The translations under genes were made by a program, and so were the position numbers. A stretch of 60,000 nucleotides of DNA, taken from assembly GCF_001949145.1 (NCBI RefSeq), contig NW_019091451.1:223806-283805 (forward strand), read 5' to 3'. Position 1 is the stretch's first letter. Each line of letters begins with the position of its first letter. Of the stretch, positions 38,946 through 51,512 are shown piece by piece. The stretch is from Acanthaster planci (Eukaryota > Echinodermata > Asteroidea > Valvatida > Acanthasteridae). Below the pieces are notes generated by a model. The model made no database searches, was not told the DNA's origin, and worked only from the letters and a program-made list of their open reading frames with translations.

Positions 38946-40207
38946 TTGGATGGTCTGGACTCTGCATTTTTGTGCCATGAATAGATACTGTACATGTACA
39001 TGTAGGTGGCTGACTTCCGTCAGGAGTCCAGTCCATTGACCAGAAAGTGGATAATGGTTAGTCTTAGTATCACCTGTTCTACTCTGTCATGACCCCCCCA
39101 CCACCACCACCACCACCTCCAGGCAAACAAACGAAGGACCTCAGCTGGTTTCTTTTTCCGTTTTTGTTTTTACAATAACAAGAAGTGGGAGCCACTTGAC
39201 ATAACTCCGCTTTGGCATCAAAATTAACAGAGACTTCCCATCTTCGAGGAAATTGTATTACGGCAAAAATCGCGTGACGATCACGAAATGGTGTGACGAA
39301 CACGGACGCACGCGTCCGCGTACACGCACGCAGTAGCAGCGGAGGATCGTTGACCAACCGCTTATAGGAATTTACTTCCCTCTAAAAGTGGTTTTCTAAA
39401 ACTGAAGCTAGATTTGTTTAGTTGTTAGTTACCTCTTCCATCTGATCACCGACGTCTGTTTCGGAAATTGCTGACTTGCATTGCGGAAACGGTCATGAAC
39501 TGTACTCTAGGCCTAGTTATCAGATTTGAAAATGCACAAGCTGCAAGTTGCAAACAGAAAATTGTTTTAGAATCTAAACAATTAATTTTGACCAATGCTT
39601 CCTTCATTTCATGTTGAATAAGACGACGAAAGTTGCCGTAAAGGTTAATTATACATTGATGGCTTGTAAAAATGTGGCAGCCATACAATAAATTTACAAC
39701 CATTTGTTTGTAAATCTACAGCAGGACAGTTCTATCTTTACGGCAAATGGCGAACGTAATTTATTGTGCGTTCGGTAAATCAGTAACTCTTATGCTAGTT
39801 GAAGAACATAACCAGTCCACTGAATCCAAGGGTTCAACCTGTCATTTGACATAGTCCTGTGGATAAAATTATCCCCTAAAATTGAGCGCGTTTCTCCATC
39901 ATTTTATGCCACTGTATAAAATTTTGGGTCCCACTCCAGTCATTTTGTGCAGAAATGTTATGATAGTCCTTCAGTAGTGCTGGCCATGCATCAGGAAGTC
40001 AAATAAAGTTGTATACTAAACGGAAAACGGAAACGATCCATAATCAATTCACAAAGTAAACCTCGGTACATTGTACTCAGGTGTTGTTTCCTTTTATTGA
40101 AGTCTTGCATCAAGTTCAATGGATAAGAAGGGTACAGAGGAACCCTGCAGTCCATTCCAGAGATGGTGGTCGCTATGCAAAAGCTTTATACCCAGCAAGA
40201 AATGAGA
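38946..40207. other. Intergenic, with a CCA microsatellite
   Basis: No exon is supported. A CCA trinucleotide repeat lies at about 39090-39117. Confidence 0.5.
39090..39117 (+). repeat. (CCA)n microsatellite
   Basis: About eight consecutive CCA/ACC units follow a short C run. On the minus strand this reads as poly-glycine codons in one frame, which explains an open frame there. Confidence 0.85.
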
Positions 40208-40310
40208 CCGAGGGGTACCTCCCAACATGCCCAATCCCTTTACACATTCCAGACTATTGTTACTTAACACATCTCCCCAAGATGTCGGAAAGGAATTCCC
40301 CTGATTCCTG
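40208..40310 (+). repeat. Diverged single arm related to the foldback at 54382-54978
   Basis: The block order GGGGTACC, then CATGCCCAATCCCTTTACAC, then AGACTATTGTTACTTAACAC, then ATCTCCCC, then GGAATTCC..TGATTCC repeats that of the left arm at 54405-54510 with many substitutions. No matching inverted partner was found near it. This suggests an older, half-lost copy of the same foldback family. Confidence 0.6.
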
Positions 40311-40827
40311 CTGCATAAAGCTTGCCCCAAATCACAAGGTATAGCACCTGCAGTGTCATTATTATGTTTATGTGCAATCAGATAACTCAGGGTAGATCTA
40401 CCAGATTTTATTCAAATAACTCGCAAAAGGATTATTTGTGAGGTACGTCTACTGTCATTGAGACTAGCGTCTCAAGTGCGTATCTTTGCTGCGGTGCGCC
40501 GGATGTTATCTGAGACTGCATGAGGGTAATCGTATATTTCACGTTTACAGTTATCATTATCAATAAAACTCTTAGCTCCTGGCCAATATTGGATGTGCTA
40601 TCCCTTTGTTTGAGATGCATTTAGTTTTCACAACTAGAAACAAACGTTAGTTAGACAGAATTTCATAGCATCCAGGAAGGCCCACATTCCAGGAAATACC
40701 TAAAAACCCAAAGACAGAATAATGACGGTTAGTATGAACATGTTCTCAGAGTGCCGTGCACACTGAAAACCTGCCACCACGTAATGGTGTGCCTTTTGGC
40801 ATATTGATTCTTCTGTCCCTTGAACAA

Positions 40828-41004
40828 AATACGGGCGATTCACAATAGTGCGCCTCCAAGAGTTTGCAACGCGTTGGCCAATCTCAGCGCGCGAAATCAG
40901 TAGACCCTCTCCAAACGTGCATTTGGGTCGACAGATTTCGCGCATTGTGATAGGCCAACGCGTTGCAAACTCTTGGAGGCGTGCTTTTGTGAATCGCCCG
41001 TATT
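40828..41004. mobile_element. Palindromic foldback MITE, full copy 1
   Basis: Ends AATACGGGCG and CGCCCGTATT are perfect inverted repeats. Almost the whole 177 bases fold back. The left arm (GCCTCCAAGAGTTTGCAACG, then CGTTGGCCAATC) is complementary to the right arm (TAGGCCAACGCGTTGCAAAC, then TCTTGGAGGC), and the centre has two GTCGAC/GTAGAC-like words. No coding capacity is present. It is the same family as 43730-43901 and 37529-37636. Confidence 0.88.
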
Positions 41005-41768
41005 GACTACCGGTACCTGTGACTGACACCATACTCATCCATGGGAGATAAACATTGCAATTTATTCAAGGTTATGTATATATATACTCGAGTGGTTATA
41101 AAACAAAACAGGGAAGCCGTGACGTTTATAATTGCTTCGGATTATAATGGCATACCACATGCATCTCATCGGTCAAGCCTACGGTGACCTGATCACACTC
41201 CCCATACTTCCAAATGGGTCAATTAGATTAGAAGCAGTTTGACAATCTCCCTACTCCGGAAAAAAGCGGGTCATCCTCCCCACCACATTTATCTCCGATC
41301 CTGCAGGTGATAGCATTGTCAAAAAGGCGCGTCCGACGAGTGTCGTCCCTGCGAGCGGTGTATGGCTGAAGTAGGGAGGGAGGACGACAGGCTGACCAGA
41401 AGAGCACATCGAGGGGGAACTTGAAGGACAAGCCGCTCGATGACGACAAAACTTCAATTTTCATTTTCGAAATTACCCAGAGCGGACGGTTCTGCTTAAA
41501 AAAAAAATCGCCGCGATGTGCGTCATTTCTCATCTTGCGCCCATCTGTGCCTCTCGTTCATCTCCTGCGACGAATTTACAGCAAAGACCGTTTACGACGG
41601 GATATATCGAACGGGTGGAATAGGGCCCATGTGTGCAAAACAAACAGTGACCTAATAAAACGGGAAATCAATGCATATTATTGACGGGGAACTTGATGGT
41701 GGCGGGGTTCTCTCTCTGATTAAGCTTTCCGTTTGTTACCATTAATAATGCATCCTTTCTATCTCCAG
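41005..41768. other. Noncoding DNA upstream of the candidate exon
   Basis: No exon was confirmed. The stretch 41230-41600 has fairly complex, CpG-containing sequence with overlapping open frames on both strands but no recognisable protein. Position 41740-41768 supplies the pyrimidine-rich acceptor of the next feature. Confidence 0.5.
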
Positions 41769-41945
41769 ATAGATACAGGTCGCTCTGTCGGGCAGAGAAC
41801 AGTGACGATGTGCGTATTAAAAATCTGGAGCAATTACTGGGAAATGTCGGTCGCCTATCGATGGGATTCGGACCGATCAGTGATGAGAAGGCACGCATCT
41901 CGGCTGATGTCTGCTTATCGACCTCTGTAGAAGCCCTCAAAAGAG
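41769..41945 (+). CDS. Likely internal exon of an unidentified gene
   Basis: The acceptor is TTTCTATCTCCAG| at 41768 and the donor is AGAG|GTAATG at 41946. The 177 bases between are open in one frame for 58 full codons, with one base on each side completing split codons, so this is a symmetrical phase-1 exon. The peptide has a protein-like mix of residues and no stops. It includes an LEQLLGNVGRLSMGF segment, containing an LxxLL motif, and an EKARISADVCLS segment. I do not recognise the family. Flanking exons were not found within a few kb, so introns must be long or the exon is a relic. It may belong to a gene running toward or past the adaptor gene on the same strand. Confidence 0.5.
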
Positions 41946-43729
41946 GTAATGAATGAGTTTTTGTTTTTATTTTGTTTTTAACTGAGATTGATTTGTGCAT
42001 TAATATGCGGCTCTTCTGGGGAGATTTTTTCTTCCTTATTGCTGTTCAAAACATTTATCCACACTAATTTAGCGTTAAATTTCTGCCACATTTGGGGGAG
42101 TCGTGTATATCTCTGACCAAAAGCTTGCAATACCACGATTAACATGGCTTTTCTTTGGATTTCTAAATATTTATCAGCAGTTCAACTACAGCCTACAGGT
42201 TTCGTCAGAAATGTGTTGCAGAGAGACGCTTAAAAAATCTCGTTTTGTTGAAAACTTTGCCTAAATTGCAAACTACCATATTTTAAAAAGCAAAGACTTT
42301 TCCTTCTAAAAACAATGTGACTCCGAATAGGTTAGGCCACTCTGAATCAATAATGCCTCGGTTTTTAATCTCGCCAAAGAAAGAGGTTTCATTTTACTAA
42401 TTTTTGTTTTTGAATGCCAAGGATGGAGCAATCAAACAAAAGGTTCAGGCGTTGATTTTTTTTCTTTTTATTGGAATGGTATCTTATTGCACCCCATACC
42501 GGTCATATGCCCGGAGGATCACGGTGTGCCTTCGCGCCGCGGCTTCTTGTCTGCCAACAGACTCGTGCAAAGTCCCCCGGACCTCTCCTCGAGGACCCCC
42601 AGTGATGCAGAGGTTAATAACGCTGGGGTGAAGACGGGCCGGTATTGATCCAAATTTATGATGACATTAGAGTGTGGGACTGACTGGGGCAGACCGAAAG
42701 TACTGTAGCTGCAGACATACGGCCGTGTTTGCTGTCGAACAGAAGCGTATGATTGAGTCTCAAGAAGTCTGACATAGGCCTATGCTCTCTCAGAAAATGC
42801 TGTCTTGTTTCCGCGCGAACTTTTCTTAGATGATTTGTTGGCTCACCGCTGTATGTCTCATGGTGGAAAGCAGACTCTGATGGTTATTTGGCCCCATGCC
42901 CGTGGCCAAATGATCAAATTTCCTTTGTCATCGGGTTTGTTTCTCAGATTTGGAAACAAGCCATTGCGTCAATGTATGGCGAAAAAACAGCAAAAGTGTT
43001 TCTCAAATTATATACTATTCGGAAAATAAGAGTTAAGCCATTCGGTTGACAAGCGAAACAATTTCTACTAGAATAGAAAAACTCAAACAGATCTATTTCT
43101 ATATTTAGAAGGCATCTAGCATTAAATACATGGGACTTTTACAAAGAGAACGGTTTCAATTGTTCTCATGACTTTCCATTTATTGGATATTTTGGAATTT
43201 TGCGAGAAAGGCAATCTTTTTTCATATTACGCTTATATCCTTAACATGTTTCTGATTTACTTGTGAAGAAAGCTTGCTGAAGTCTGGGTTGCACATTGCA
43301 TTATGCAAGGCTAAAGGTAATCGAGCTGCGCAGTGTAGATTCAAACATCACTGTAAACGTGAGCATGGAAAAACTAAATGCATGTGGTTTACGGTTGTCG
43401 TAGCTAGCTTCCAAACTGACGTTGGCTCAGTTCAGTTTGCTGTGATGGCGTACATTCGGCAATTCTACCAATGTTAGTAAGGCTTGCTGTAGTTTGTTTT
43501 TGTTGTGTTGTTTTTTATTTATATTTTTGTTTTCTATAATTATTCTGTTTGATAAAACATAACTTTTTTCTACCCGCACGCTAAAACTATAGTCGGACTA
43601 GTTTGGCCTGTAGGTGTATCATACAGCTCTGTTCAGGATGATTATATAGCGCCCTCGCTAGGTTTATCTGCGCATGAGTAAAAAGGTACGTACCTTAATC
43701 ACGGATGTTCTAAAAGTATTTGGACTTAC
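41946..43729. other. Noncoding, nothing else supported
   Basis: AT-rich sequence with a short GC-rich block at 42490-42640 (open on the + strand but without splice context). No repeat or RNA signal was recognised. Confidence 0.5.
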
Positions 43730-43901
43730 AATACGGGTGATTCACGGTAGTGGGCCTCCAAGAGTTCGCAACGCTTTGATCAGTCACAATGCGCGAAATC
43801 TGTCGACCCAGTGCGCGTTTGGAGAAGGTCGACAGATTTCGCGCGTTGTGATTGGCCAACGGGTTGCAAACTCTTGGAGGCACACGTGAAACGCCCGTAT
43901 T
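43730..43901. mobile_element. Palindromic foldback MITE, full copy 2
   Basis: This has the same structure as 40828-41004: AATACGGGTG at the left, CGCCCGTATT at the right, GCCTCCAAGAGTTCGCAACG on the left arm and CAACGGGTTGCAAACTCTTG on the right, with two GTCGAC words around the centre. The arms differ at several positions, so it is not a fresh insertion. Confidence 0.88.
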
Positions 43902-44851
43902 ACTCACGACACCGAGAGCCATCTTACCGCACGGAATACGAAGGTGATAGGTGGCTTGCGTGCCAATGTAATTATTGTTACCACGAAAATTTGGTTTTGA
44001 CAATGGAGAGCAAAAATACTTTCACATTCGGCACTGTAAGATGGCTGCCGATGGCTTCAATGACTAATGTGGGCTAATTAAGGGCACTGTGAATCCATTT
44101 TTTTGTTTAGATATTATATCCATGGTTTGAAAGTCAAGCGTTGACATGTAGATTATTAACGTCCATCACTGGGGATGGGATATCATATCGTTTGACCGTC
44201 TCCCCTAAAAATTGCTACAAAATTTGTAGACTTACTCTATTAAATGCCTTCGAACTTGAAAACAATGCCCAACCCCCCCTCCCCCAAAAAAATCATTAAA
44301 GGGGTCAGAAATTCCCTCAAATCGCACCAGAGAGCATCGAGAATTGAACATTATCTGGCGCCCTTGAGTGGGTCCCGGACCCCACGTCGTTAAGGGCTTC
44401 ATGCTTCGCGTTCCCATTGGTTTTGCTACGCCCCCTCAGAAGTGACTGGCGCTCTTGATGCAGAATAACAAAGCTGGTTGTGTGCTCAGGTAAGTCCAGC
44501 TTCTTCCGCACGAGGTACCACAACCTACAAAGGCCAAGTTCGATCAGCGATTAGGTCCTATAATTATGTATAAGCCATATACAGGTGTTTTTACCCGGTT
44601 CTATACCCATAGCGCATGAGGAAGTGAGCTTTAATTTGATATGTGTTTTTTTGAACACCTGTGAAACTTATGAGTATTTTTCCTGATTTTTCGAAGTGGG
44701 GATATTATCACTGTTGTCTATGGCAACTGATTTACTGGTCTACACAGAGCGCGCCATCAACGTCTACTTCGTGCAGCTGCAAAATGATATTTGCAAGGGG
44801 GCGCTCTCTGTCCGAGAGCCATTGTTTAAATTATGCAGTACTGGGTACAGT
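43902..44851. other. Noncoding, with YY1-like words
   Basis: Two oppositely oriented AAGATGGC-type words lie near 43918 and 44038, and the flanking bases are loosely complementary. No exon is recognised. Confidence 0.4.
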
Positions 44852-45325
44852 CCACTAATTCAAGCCCCCTTGAAAACAGTGTAAAATCAGCACTGGGCCC
44901 AATAACATGCATACCAACATCCCTGAGATTTCAGAAACACAAATGAAATTATTGTCTAGTCCCTAATCTTTCAATTTCTTTTGAATTTTTGTGGGGTTAA
45001 CCAATTACATTTTTAATTATTCCCACAAAACAAAATCCGCAAAGTGATTTTTCCGAAGTCCGATTGCAGCCATTTTTTCAAGTGGCAATCCTCAACTTTC
45101 TCGGGCACTTACGACCATTTTTCAACCGTAGTTTTTAGCCATTCTGCTCTCATATGAAAGCTCAAAGACCCAAGGAGTTCATCCCGGCAGCGATTTACAC
45201 AATCTCAGCATTTTTGGAGCCAAACAATCTCCTTTTTCAAAAGATACTGTGGGGGGCACTTTTAATGCTAATGAGCTGGCCAGAAATTCTCACTTGAATT
45301 AGTGGTCTGCACCCTACTGTACTGT
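44852..45325 (+). repeat. Old direct repeat, copy 1
   Basis: About 474 bases align in order with 46141-46620. Shared blocks include ATTCAAGC(C/T)CC.TTGAAAA.AGTGTAAAATCA, GGTTAACCAAT..ATTTTT.AATTAT, CCATTTTTTCAA, CCTCA.CTT.CTCGGGC and CTTGAATT....(15)GCACC.TAC. The copies differ by many substitutions and small indels. Confidence 0.75.
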
Positions 45326-46140
45326 ACTCTCTGACTTGTTTCTGCCAACTTAAATTGACTTCACATGCGTTTAAAATCGCTTTAACTTGGGGGAGCCAGG
45401 CTATCAAGCGTGTTGTTGGCCTGGAGACGGGCTTCTTATCGCCAGCATTTCCTATGCATTGAAAGCTCCCGTCTCGGCACAACTTTATTGCCCGGCATCG
45501 CGTGCCACAAAAATACTCAATATTTTGAGAAACATTTCCACGTCAACATTAATTATGGGAGCATGGGAAGCTACACTTCATTAACCCGAGGGCACAATAG
45601 CGAGATTTATTAATGCAAGTCATTTTCCTGAGCAAAGTTCACTCTTGTGCGATGCATGGGAGGTCGCAACGGCTTCGCCCCCAGTTGAACGATGACCTCT
45701 GCGTGGCATCAACCATTCAGTGACAATAAATATATACGCTTCAGAAATTATCTTCAAAATTCATAGACTAGACCTTGGGGTTTATCATATACATTCGAAG
45801 ATTTTGTCATATAGCAGAGTTCCACAACAACCCTCTGGCCCTCTCATAATAACTTACAACGGCAAATTCGGTGTGTATAGTCAAGTAGCTTAACATGTAG
45901 AAGCAGAATTGGGTGGGCATATTGATTATAAAATGTAAGATCAGAGCGGTGGAAATAGATTGCAAATACAAAACTGGGATGGTGTTAGCCTTGACCGAGG
46001 CGTTGTGGGCGAATCTGGGCTTCTGTTAATACATCGGTGCGTGACCCGTCCACGCACGACGATCCAGCCCGCGCGCTGGGTATGCGAGTTCTTACGATGT
46101 GCACGTTTTCTAAATGTGTTGCTTGCCCCTAAGGGTGCAC
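45326..46140. other. Spacer between old direct repeats
   Basis: No confirmed exon. The stretch 45390-45600 is more complex and less AT-rich than its flanks, with a 65-codon open frame on the + strand and an ATTAATTATGGG word. It may be conserved noncoding DNA. Confidence 0.4.
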
Positions 46141-46620
46141 TGAACCAATTCAAGCTCCATTGAAAATAGTGTAAAATCAACCAAGTTTGGAGCCCCATGG
46201 CAGGCACCTGAAGTCCCTGAGGCCTCTCAAACAAAAAACGATGTGTTGTTTGGTCCTTCAGGTTTCATTTGATTTTCAATTTTTAGTAGGTTAACCAATG
46301 AATTTTTTAATTATCGGCCCAGAACAAACCCACCCCCAAAAAGTGAATGATGCCAAGCCCTCCCAGCGGCCATTTTTCAAATAACATCCCTCACCTTCCT
46401 CGGGCTCTTCTGACTAATTTTCAATCCCATTTTTGTCTGCTTTGCCCCCAGATGGGTGCCCCTGAATCTACAGAGATGATCCTGGGCCATACTGACACAA
46501 TCCTACCATTTCTTGGCCCAAACAGACCCCTCTTTTTGAAACAATCTCTGAGGGGTACCTTTTGTGCGCCTCGGCCTGGCGGAGAATTTTCCTTGAATTG
46601 GGACACTGCACCGTACCCTA
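46141..46620 (+). repeat. Old direct repeat, copy 2
   Basis: The partner of 44852-45325, about 1.3 kb downstream in the same orientation. A 142-codon frame beginning at 46347, one of the longest in the window, lies mostly here. The homologous part of copy 1 is not open, so it is read as a chance frame. Confidence 0.75.
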
Positions 46621-49600
46621 AGCTCCGGCCGTTCTACTTGGCAATAACGCAAACGTACTTACTTGTACACGTAAATGTATTACGCTACGTGCGCGGTGGC
46701 TCGTTTGCTGTGGGTTCCATGCGTGAGGCCACGATGATCTCCCCTCGACGGACGAAAAAGGCTGAGACCGCCTGAGGCCAGTGCAAACAGACAATAAATA
46801 CAGTTGCAAAAATACATCCCAAAATTCACTGTTAGTGTCTTGATTCATAGCCTTAGTTTGTGAATGGACAATTGCGGTTTGAAGTCATGCCACACATTCT
46901 CACCTGTCCATTCGGACCCACTGAGCTGTCTGTGGCCACACACACACACTCGCTCCCATTTGAACCAATATCACCTTTCCTGAGGTGAAATTTAGACCAA
47001 ATGACCCAAATTTCGACTGAATGTCCCAAATTTAAAATACTGCAATTTGGCGACGTATAAATAAACCGAGGAAATTCTTCCTTTTGCGTTGATTCCAAAT
47101 GTCAGTGTTTCCTTTTTAAAAAATGTGAGTTAAGGAAAATGTACCGGACACAAAACCACTGAGTGGCCTTTCAAGCTTGAGTAATATGTCCCATCGTCTC
47201 GATACCGACCTTCATCTGAACACCTGCACACCACTCACATGTGACGAATTTGGTTGCGTCATCCTACTGTTCTTTTTTTCCGTTTTAATCCGCACACAGC
47301 AGTTTGTCAAATGTCCGGGTATGCGGATTCCTCTTTCTTTCGACCAAGAGGCAACCACCGTTTTCATTAAAACTTGGCTTGAACCTCTACTCTGTCATGT
47401 TTTATGCATTTGCAAAGTATCAGCTCACTCAGAAGACGGCATTTTGTAATTTCTGGCATCTTATTTTTTACTTTCCCCGCCCGTGTATCTTGAACGCGGA
47501 CAACAAAAACCTTTGTCGGAGACCGTGTGTCGAACACTTTGCAAAAATGGTATGCATCGAGATTTCAAGGCATGCACATTTACACTTTGGAATCCCACAT
47601 TGCACAATGCAGGAAATCCCAGAATCTCTACAAATCCAGGAGTCTATTACGCCAAAAAGTTATTGGCCTTGAAGCTTCAGGATTGTTATTGTCACCGTGA
47701 ACGCATTCCAATGACGTGAGGGGATTCCCCCCCGCCGCCCCGCACCGCTGAATCGTTCACTGTTATTGTTAACTTTTAACAACTCTCAAATACACACTGA
47801 TGTCATTCGGTGACATATACGCAAGTTCACACTTCCTTGTCTGGAAGTGCCTAGATTTTTATAGCGAGAGATAGTTGAGAACAACAAAAACTAGTGTGCA
47901 TGGACCACGTCAGATACCTATAACCGCGGCAAGATTGCAGGTAAGATCTGTGCAGTTTATAAACACTTCTTGTAAACGTATCTGGAAGTCTGCTGTGGAG
48001 GCTTGCTCGCTTCGATATCTAATCATGACCTTTTTTTGCATCTCTCTTGTAAGATGACGAGTGAATACAGCCTTCTAACACGCTATATGTTTATATATCC
48101 CATCGGTATGACAGGATTTTCCTTTGTTAAACAAGTTGAGCAATTTTGTGCCTGACAGGTGCTATTAAATTACGAATCAAGCTTGTCAAATGTGTGTAGT
48201 GTTGGCAGTTGACATGTTCCCTAGTTCCAAAGTTATTTTGAACCATTTCACAGCACGGAGAACTGTGCTGGAGCTGTATGTTTGATTTTCACAGAATATG
48301 TGTCAAAATGACCGTAAAGAGTTGTTAAACTATATCTTAAATGCACTGTGAGGTATGGGAAAAATGGGGGTTGAACCCTGGCTTCTTAAGTAGCCATAAT
48401 CATTTGCCTCATAGGATTGTGATGGCGTTAGAGCTGAATTTCAAGATACTCTCATGACAGCCAGCAAAGGAATCACTAGTTTATTTCCAGAATCGATGTT
48501 TCTACCGTATCACGTATGCAACTACTGCAACTTGCACGAAATGTATTCAAATGCAGAATGTAAAAATAGACTTTGAAGATAAGGAGACATTCGAAATAGC
48601 ACTTGTTCTTTTGTTTCAGAAATTTGTTTAACCGCACTGCGAGAATTCTTTAGTGATTTTCCTAACGATTGCATAAAGCCTTCAGTTACCGGAATGAACC
48701 AAATAATCGGTCACTGTGGTGAAAATAATGCTCATGGTTCGTTTACATCGTTTGGTGCCAAATTCCATGTGAAAGAGTGCGTCACTTTTGGTAAACAGAA
48801 TAATTACCCAACCAGTAACAACTTGGAAGTGGCCCGGGAATTTCCAACCTTTTTGTTCCGCTTCAGAGATCAAAGTTCGAGAGTAGAGATCGCTGGTTGT
48901 CCAAAAAATACAGAATAAAGGCCTCACAAAGACAGCACAGGGATTATTACTTTCCGATTGGGTAATATATCCTTACTTATTTCCTGGTGCAAAACCAGTG
49001 CATTCTAGGTGGCAGATACGGCTGTGTCTCTGTGAGCGCTTATCATTTGTCCAATTCGACTTCAAAAGTGGGAGTACACATTTTCGACCAGGAGCTTTGG
49101 ATTTCGTCTCGTCAACACCGAACTGTGTGAGTAAGTTTAAATGAAAAGTTTATTAGAATACATGTAATCTCGTCAAACTTCATTGTAACATGTGTAGAAG
49201 GCATAATGGTGGCGTATAACGTTGCACTCTATCTATATTCTTTCTATATTCATGGATGTCTTGTTTGTTTCTTTCGAATTGATTATCTCGAAAATAGGCT
49301 AGACTCATGAAAGGGGCACCCAAATGTAATAGGAGGTAAATGAGGGTCAACGAAGATTCTGGATACATTGTTATCTTTATATTTGACTCTTTCACTTGTT
49401 TTCTACCCTTAATAGAGCCGGGTTATTTTGGCCCATCTCACAGCTGGGGGCAGATCCCCTCTCCCCCCCCCCAAAAAAATTGGCTATGCCACCCTTGATT
49501 TTTTTCTGAAACTTTGCATACATAAAGACACTCCTTATTATTACAAGGGCGAAGTTTGAATTCAGTCAGATATATTGTGCTGCTGTACTGTCATTTGAAG

Positions 49601-51308
49601 TGCGATGCTGCAAGTGTGCCTGCCCGCGTGCACTGAGCACCGTAGTGGATAAATATACGTATCTTGGCTTATACCCGTCTCGGAAAAATGGGCGCTGTGC
49701 GAGAGCCTCATCTTTGGTTTTTACAAAAGTTGTTTAAAAACAAGCAAACAGAGTTACTCTAAAACCTCCCACAGGCTCAGCTCTTGAAAAAAATACACTT
49801 CGGCGATATCGGAAAAACGTCGAAGGGTACGTATTCCGCCCTTGCTCTCTGAAGCACACACCGTGAAGACTAATATGACTGACAAAATTTTTTTATTGTG
49901 ATTGGTAGAAGAAATCAGTCTTTTAGCACTGCCATCGAGCAACGACTTAGACGAATTTAATCTGTAAAGACGAATTTTCTAGACAGAGTGTGCGCTTGCG
50001 ATGAATGATCCTTAAACGGTTCATTATTTCATCGTTTTTTTTCCAATAGCACCTAGACTTTGCCTTAATCGAATCTGAATACTAGAATCCGTTAATTGGA
50101 AAAGAGGTTTAAATGGCCCATGTTTACTAGTTGCATTTCGTATGCAGTTTAAACTCTACAGGCAAAGTGTTTCCCGAGTCAATCGAAGGACGAAGAATTT
50201 TGATCCTTTACTTCTGAAAACGGTTTTCCAGTGACTTTTTATGCATGCCTTTCCATGCACAGTATCGCATTTTTCTGCTGAGGGGAACAGTTTTTTCTCG
50301 AAATGTTAATAGCACAATTGATTCCGAATAACATTTGCGATGACAAAGAATGAACAAACATTGTAACGCATGAAGTAAAGTGTTTTCTTGGAAAATGGCT
50401 GGAAGTTGAAGGTGTAAATTTTACATGCGAACTTCCGAAGGAGCTCAGTGCAAAGCCTGAAAGAGAAAGTGATTCAGCCTTTGTTGATGCAAGTTTAGCC
50501 CATGCACTTCTAACACAAATACATTTTGGTTTTGCCTGGTTGAAATATGTTTTCGTTTTTTACATGCTTTCAGTAGTATTTGGAACAACAAGAGAAAGAA
50601 CAGGATTAAAGCTGCGCAAAAAATAAAAGAATTAAACAAATACTGTAAAAAAAGAATGAAACAGAAGACGTGTGCACGTATATCAGGAAATAGGAAGAAA
50701 ACAGGACTAAATCAAGTTCTAACATAGGCCTACTTAATTCTGAACAAGGATGAGGAGTTGATCGTCCTATTTTCAAGTCAGTTCATGACTTGTTTTTGTT
50801 GTGATCTTCCTTTATCACCCTCTCGGTGAAAGTTATTTAGGTGCATTACACTTTCCATGGTTGTGAAAGGTGTCACCCAAATGAAACAATGACTAAAATA
50901 CAAAGAAATGAAAATGAAATATGCAGGCTCAATGAATATCAGAACCGTGAGAATGTTTGTTAAAATCTGCCCGCCGTAAGTGAAAGTAATTGACTCTGCA
51001 AACTAGTGACAAACTTCCTCGAGAGTTGCTTTCCGTAACAATCCTCATCAATGGTACAAACGTTATCAAATATTACAATACAGTCATTTTTGTGAGAGAA
51101 AACAAGACTCACGTCGAATGGAGGGTATCTCATAGAAGCAAGATCTCCTTGTAAATAGCGATGATTATAGACTTTTATGATGTTGCCATGTTTATCTTGT
51201 TCACCGTTAACACAGTAATGCAACTTCACAGTTTTATGAAAGGGAACAGACTATTTTTATTTTTCCGTCCAGCCGCAGTTTGATGCATTGGTTTGAACGG
51301 TAGAAAAA
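46621..51308. other. Intergenic, upstream of the adaptor gene
   Basis: No exon is supported. A short CA repeat lies at about 46937-46950 and a C10 run followed by A7 at 49463-49479. The rest is AT-rich with scattered short frames on both strands. Confidence 0.5.
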
Positions 51309-51321
51309 CAAGATGGCTGCC
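51309..51321 (+). promoter_or_regulatory. YY1-like site
   Basis: ACAAGATGGCTGC matches the YY1 consensus (AAGATGGC). In animals this word often lies close to transcription starts. Here it is about 290 bases upstream of the adaptor's ATG, suggesting a promoter or an upstream untranslated exon in this area. Confidence 0.4.
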
Positions 51322-51497
51322 CCGTCTATAATTGGGAGGGGGAGATGTGCACTCCGAAGGCGGAAATAGTTACAAAACCCTAAACCCACCCCACCCGCTT
51401 TTCACTACAGATTTAACATTTATAAGTGGGCCCCTAGACCTAGAGTGGCGCCTTTTCTTGATAAATACTGACATTTTTGGCTTTTTTGTGTACTTAG

Positions 51498-51512
51498 GCC
51501 TATATACATAAA
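51498..51512 (+). promoter_or_regulatory. Possible TATA-like element of the adaptor gene
   Basis: GCCTATATACATAAA lies about 100 bases before the ATG at 51609, a suitable place for a core promoter with a short 5' leader. AT-rich words are common here, so this is weak. Splicing from an upstream leader exon is also possible, since CTGACAG occurs near 51587. Confidence 0.22.

Noticed and set aside
38775-38984. 69-codon frame that reads like a small acidic protein
   Set aside because: It overlaps an old dispersed repeat, and the related copy at 1463 has no such frame.
43910-44055. Possible foldback with AAGATGGC ends
   Set aside because: Only about a dozen bases pair well and the rest is too diverged to call.
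46347-46775. 142-codon open frame on the + strand
   Set aside because: It lies mostly inside an old direct repeat whose other copy is not open in the same place, and no domain is seen.
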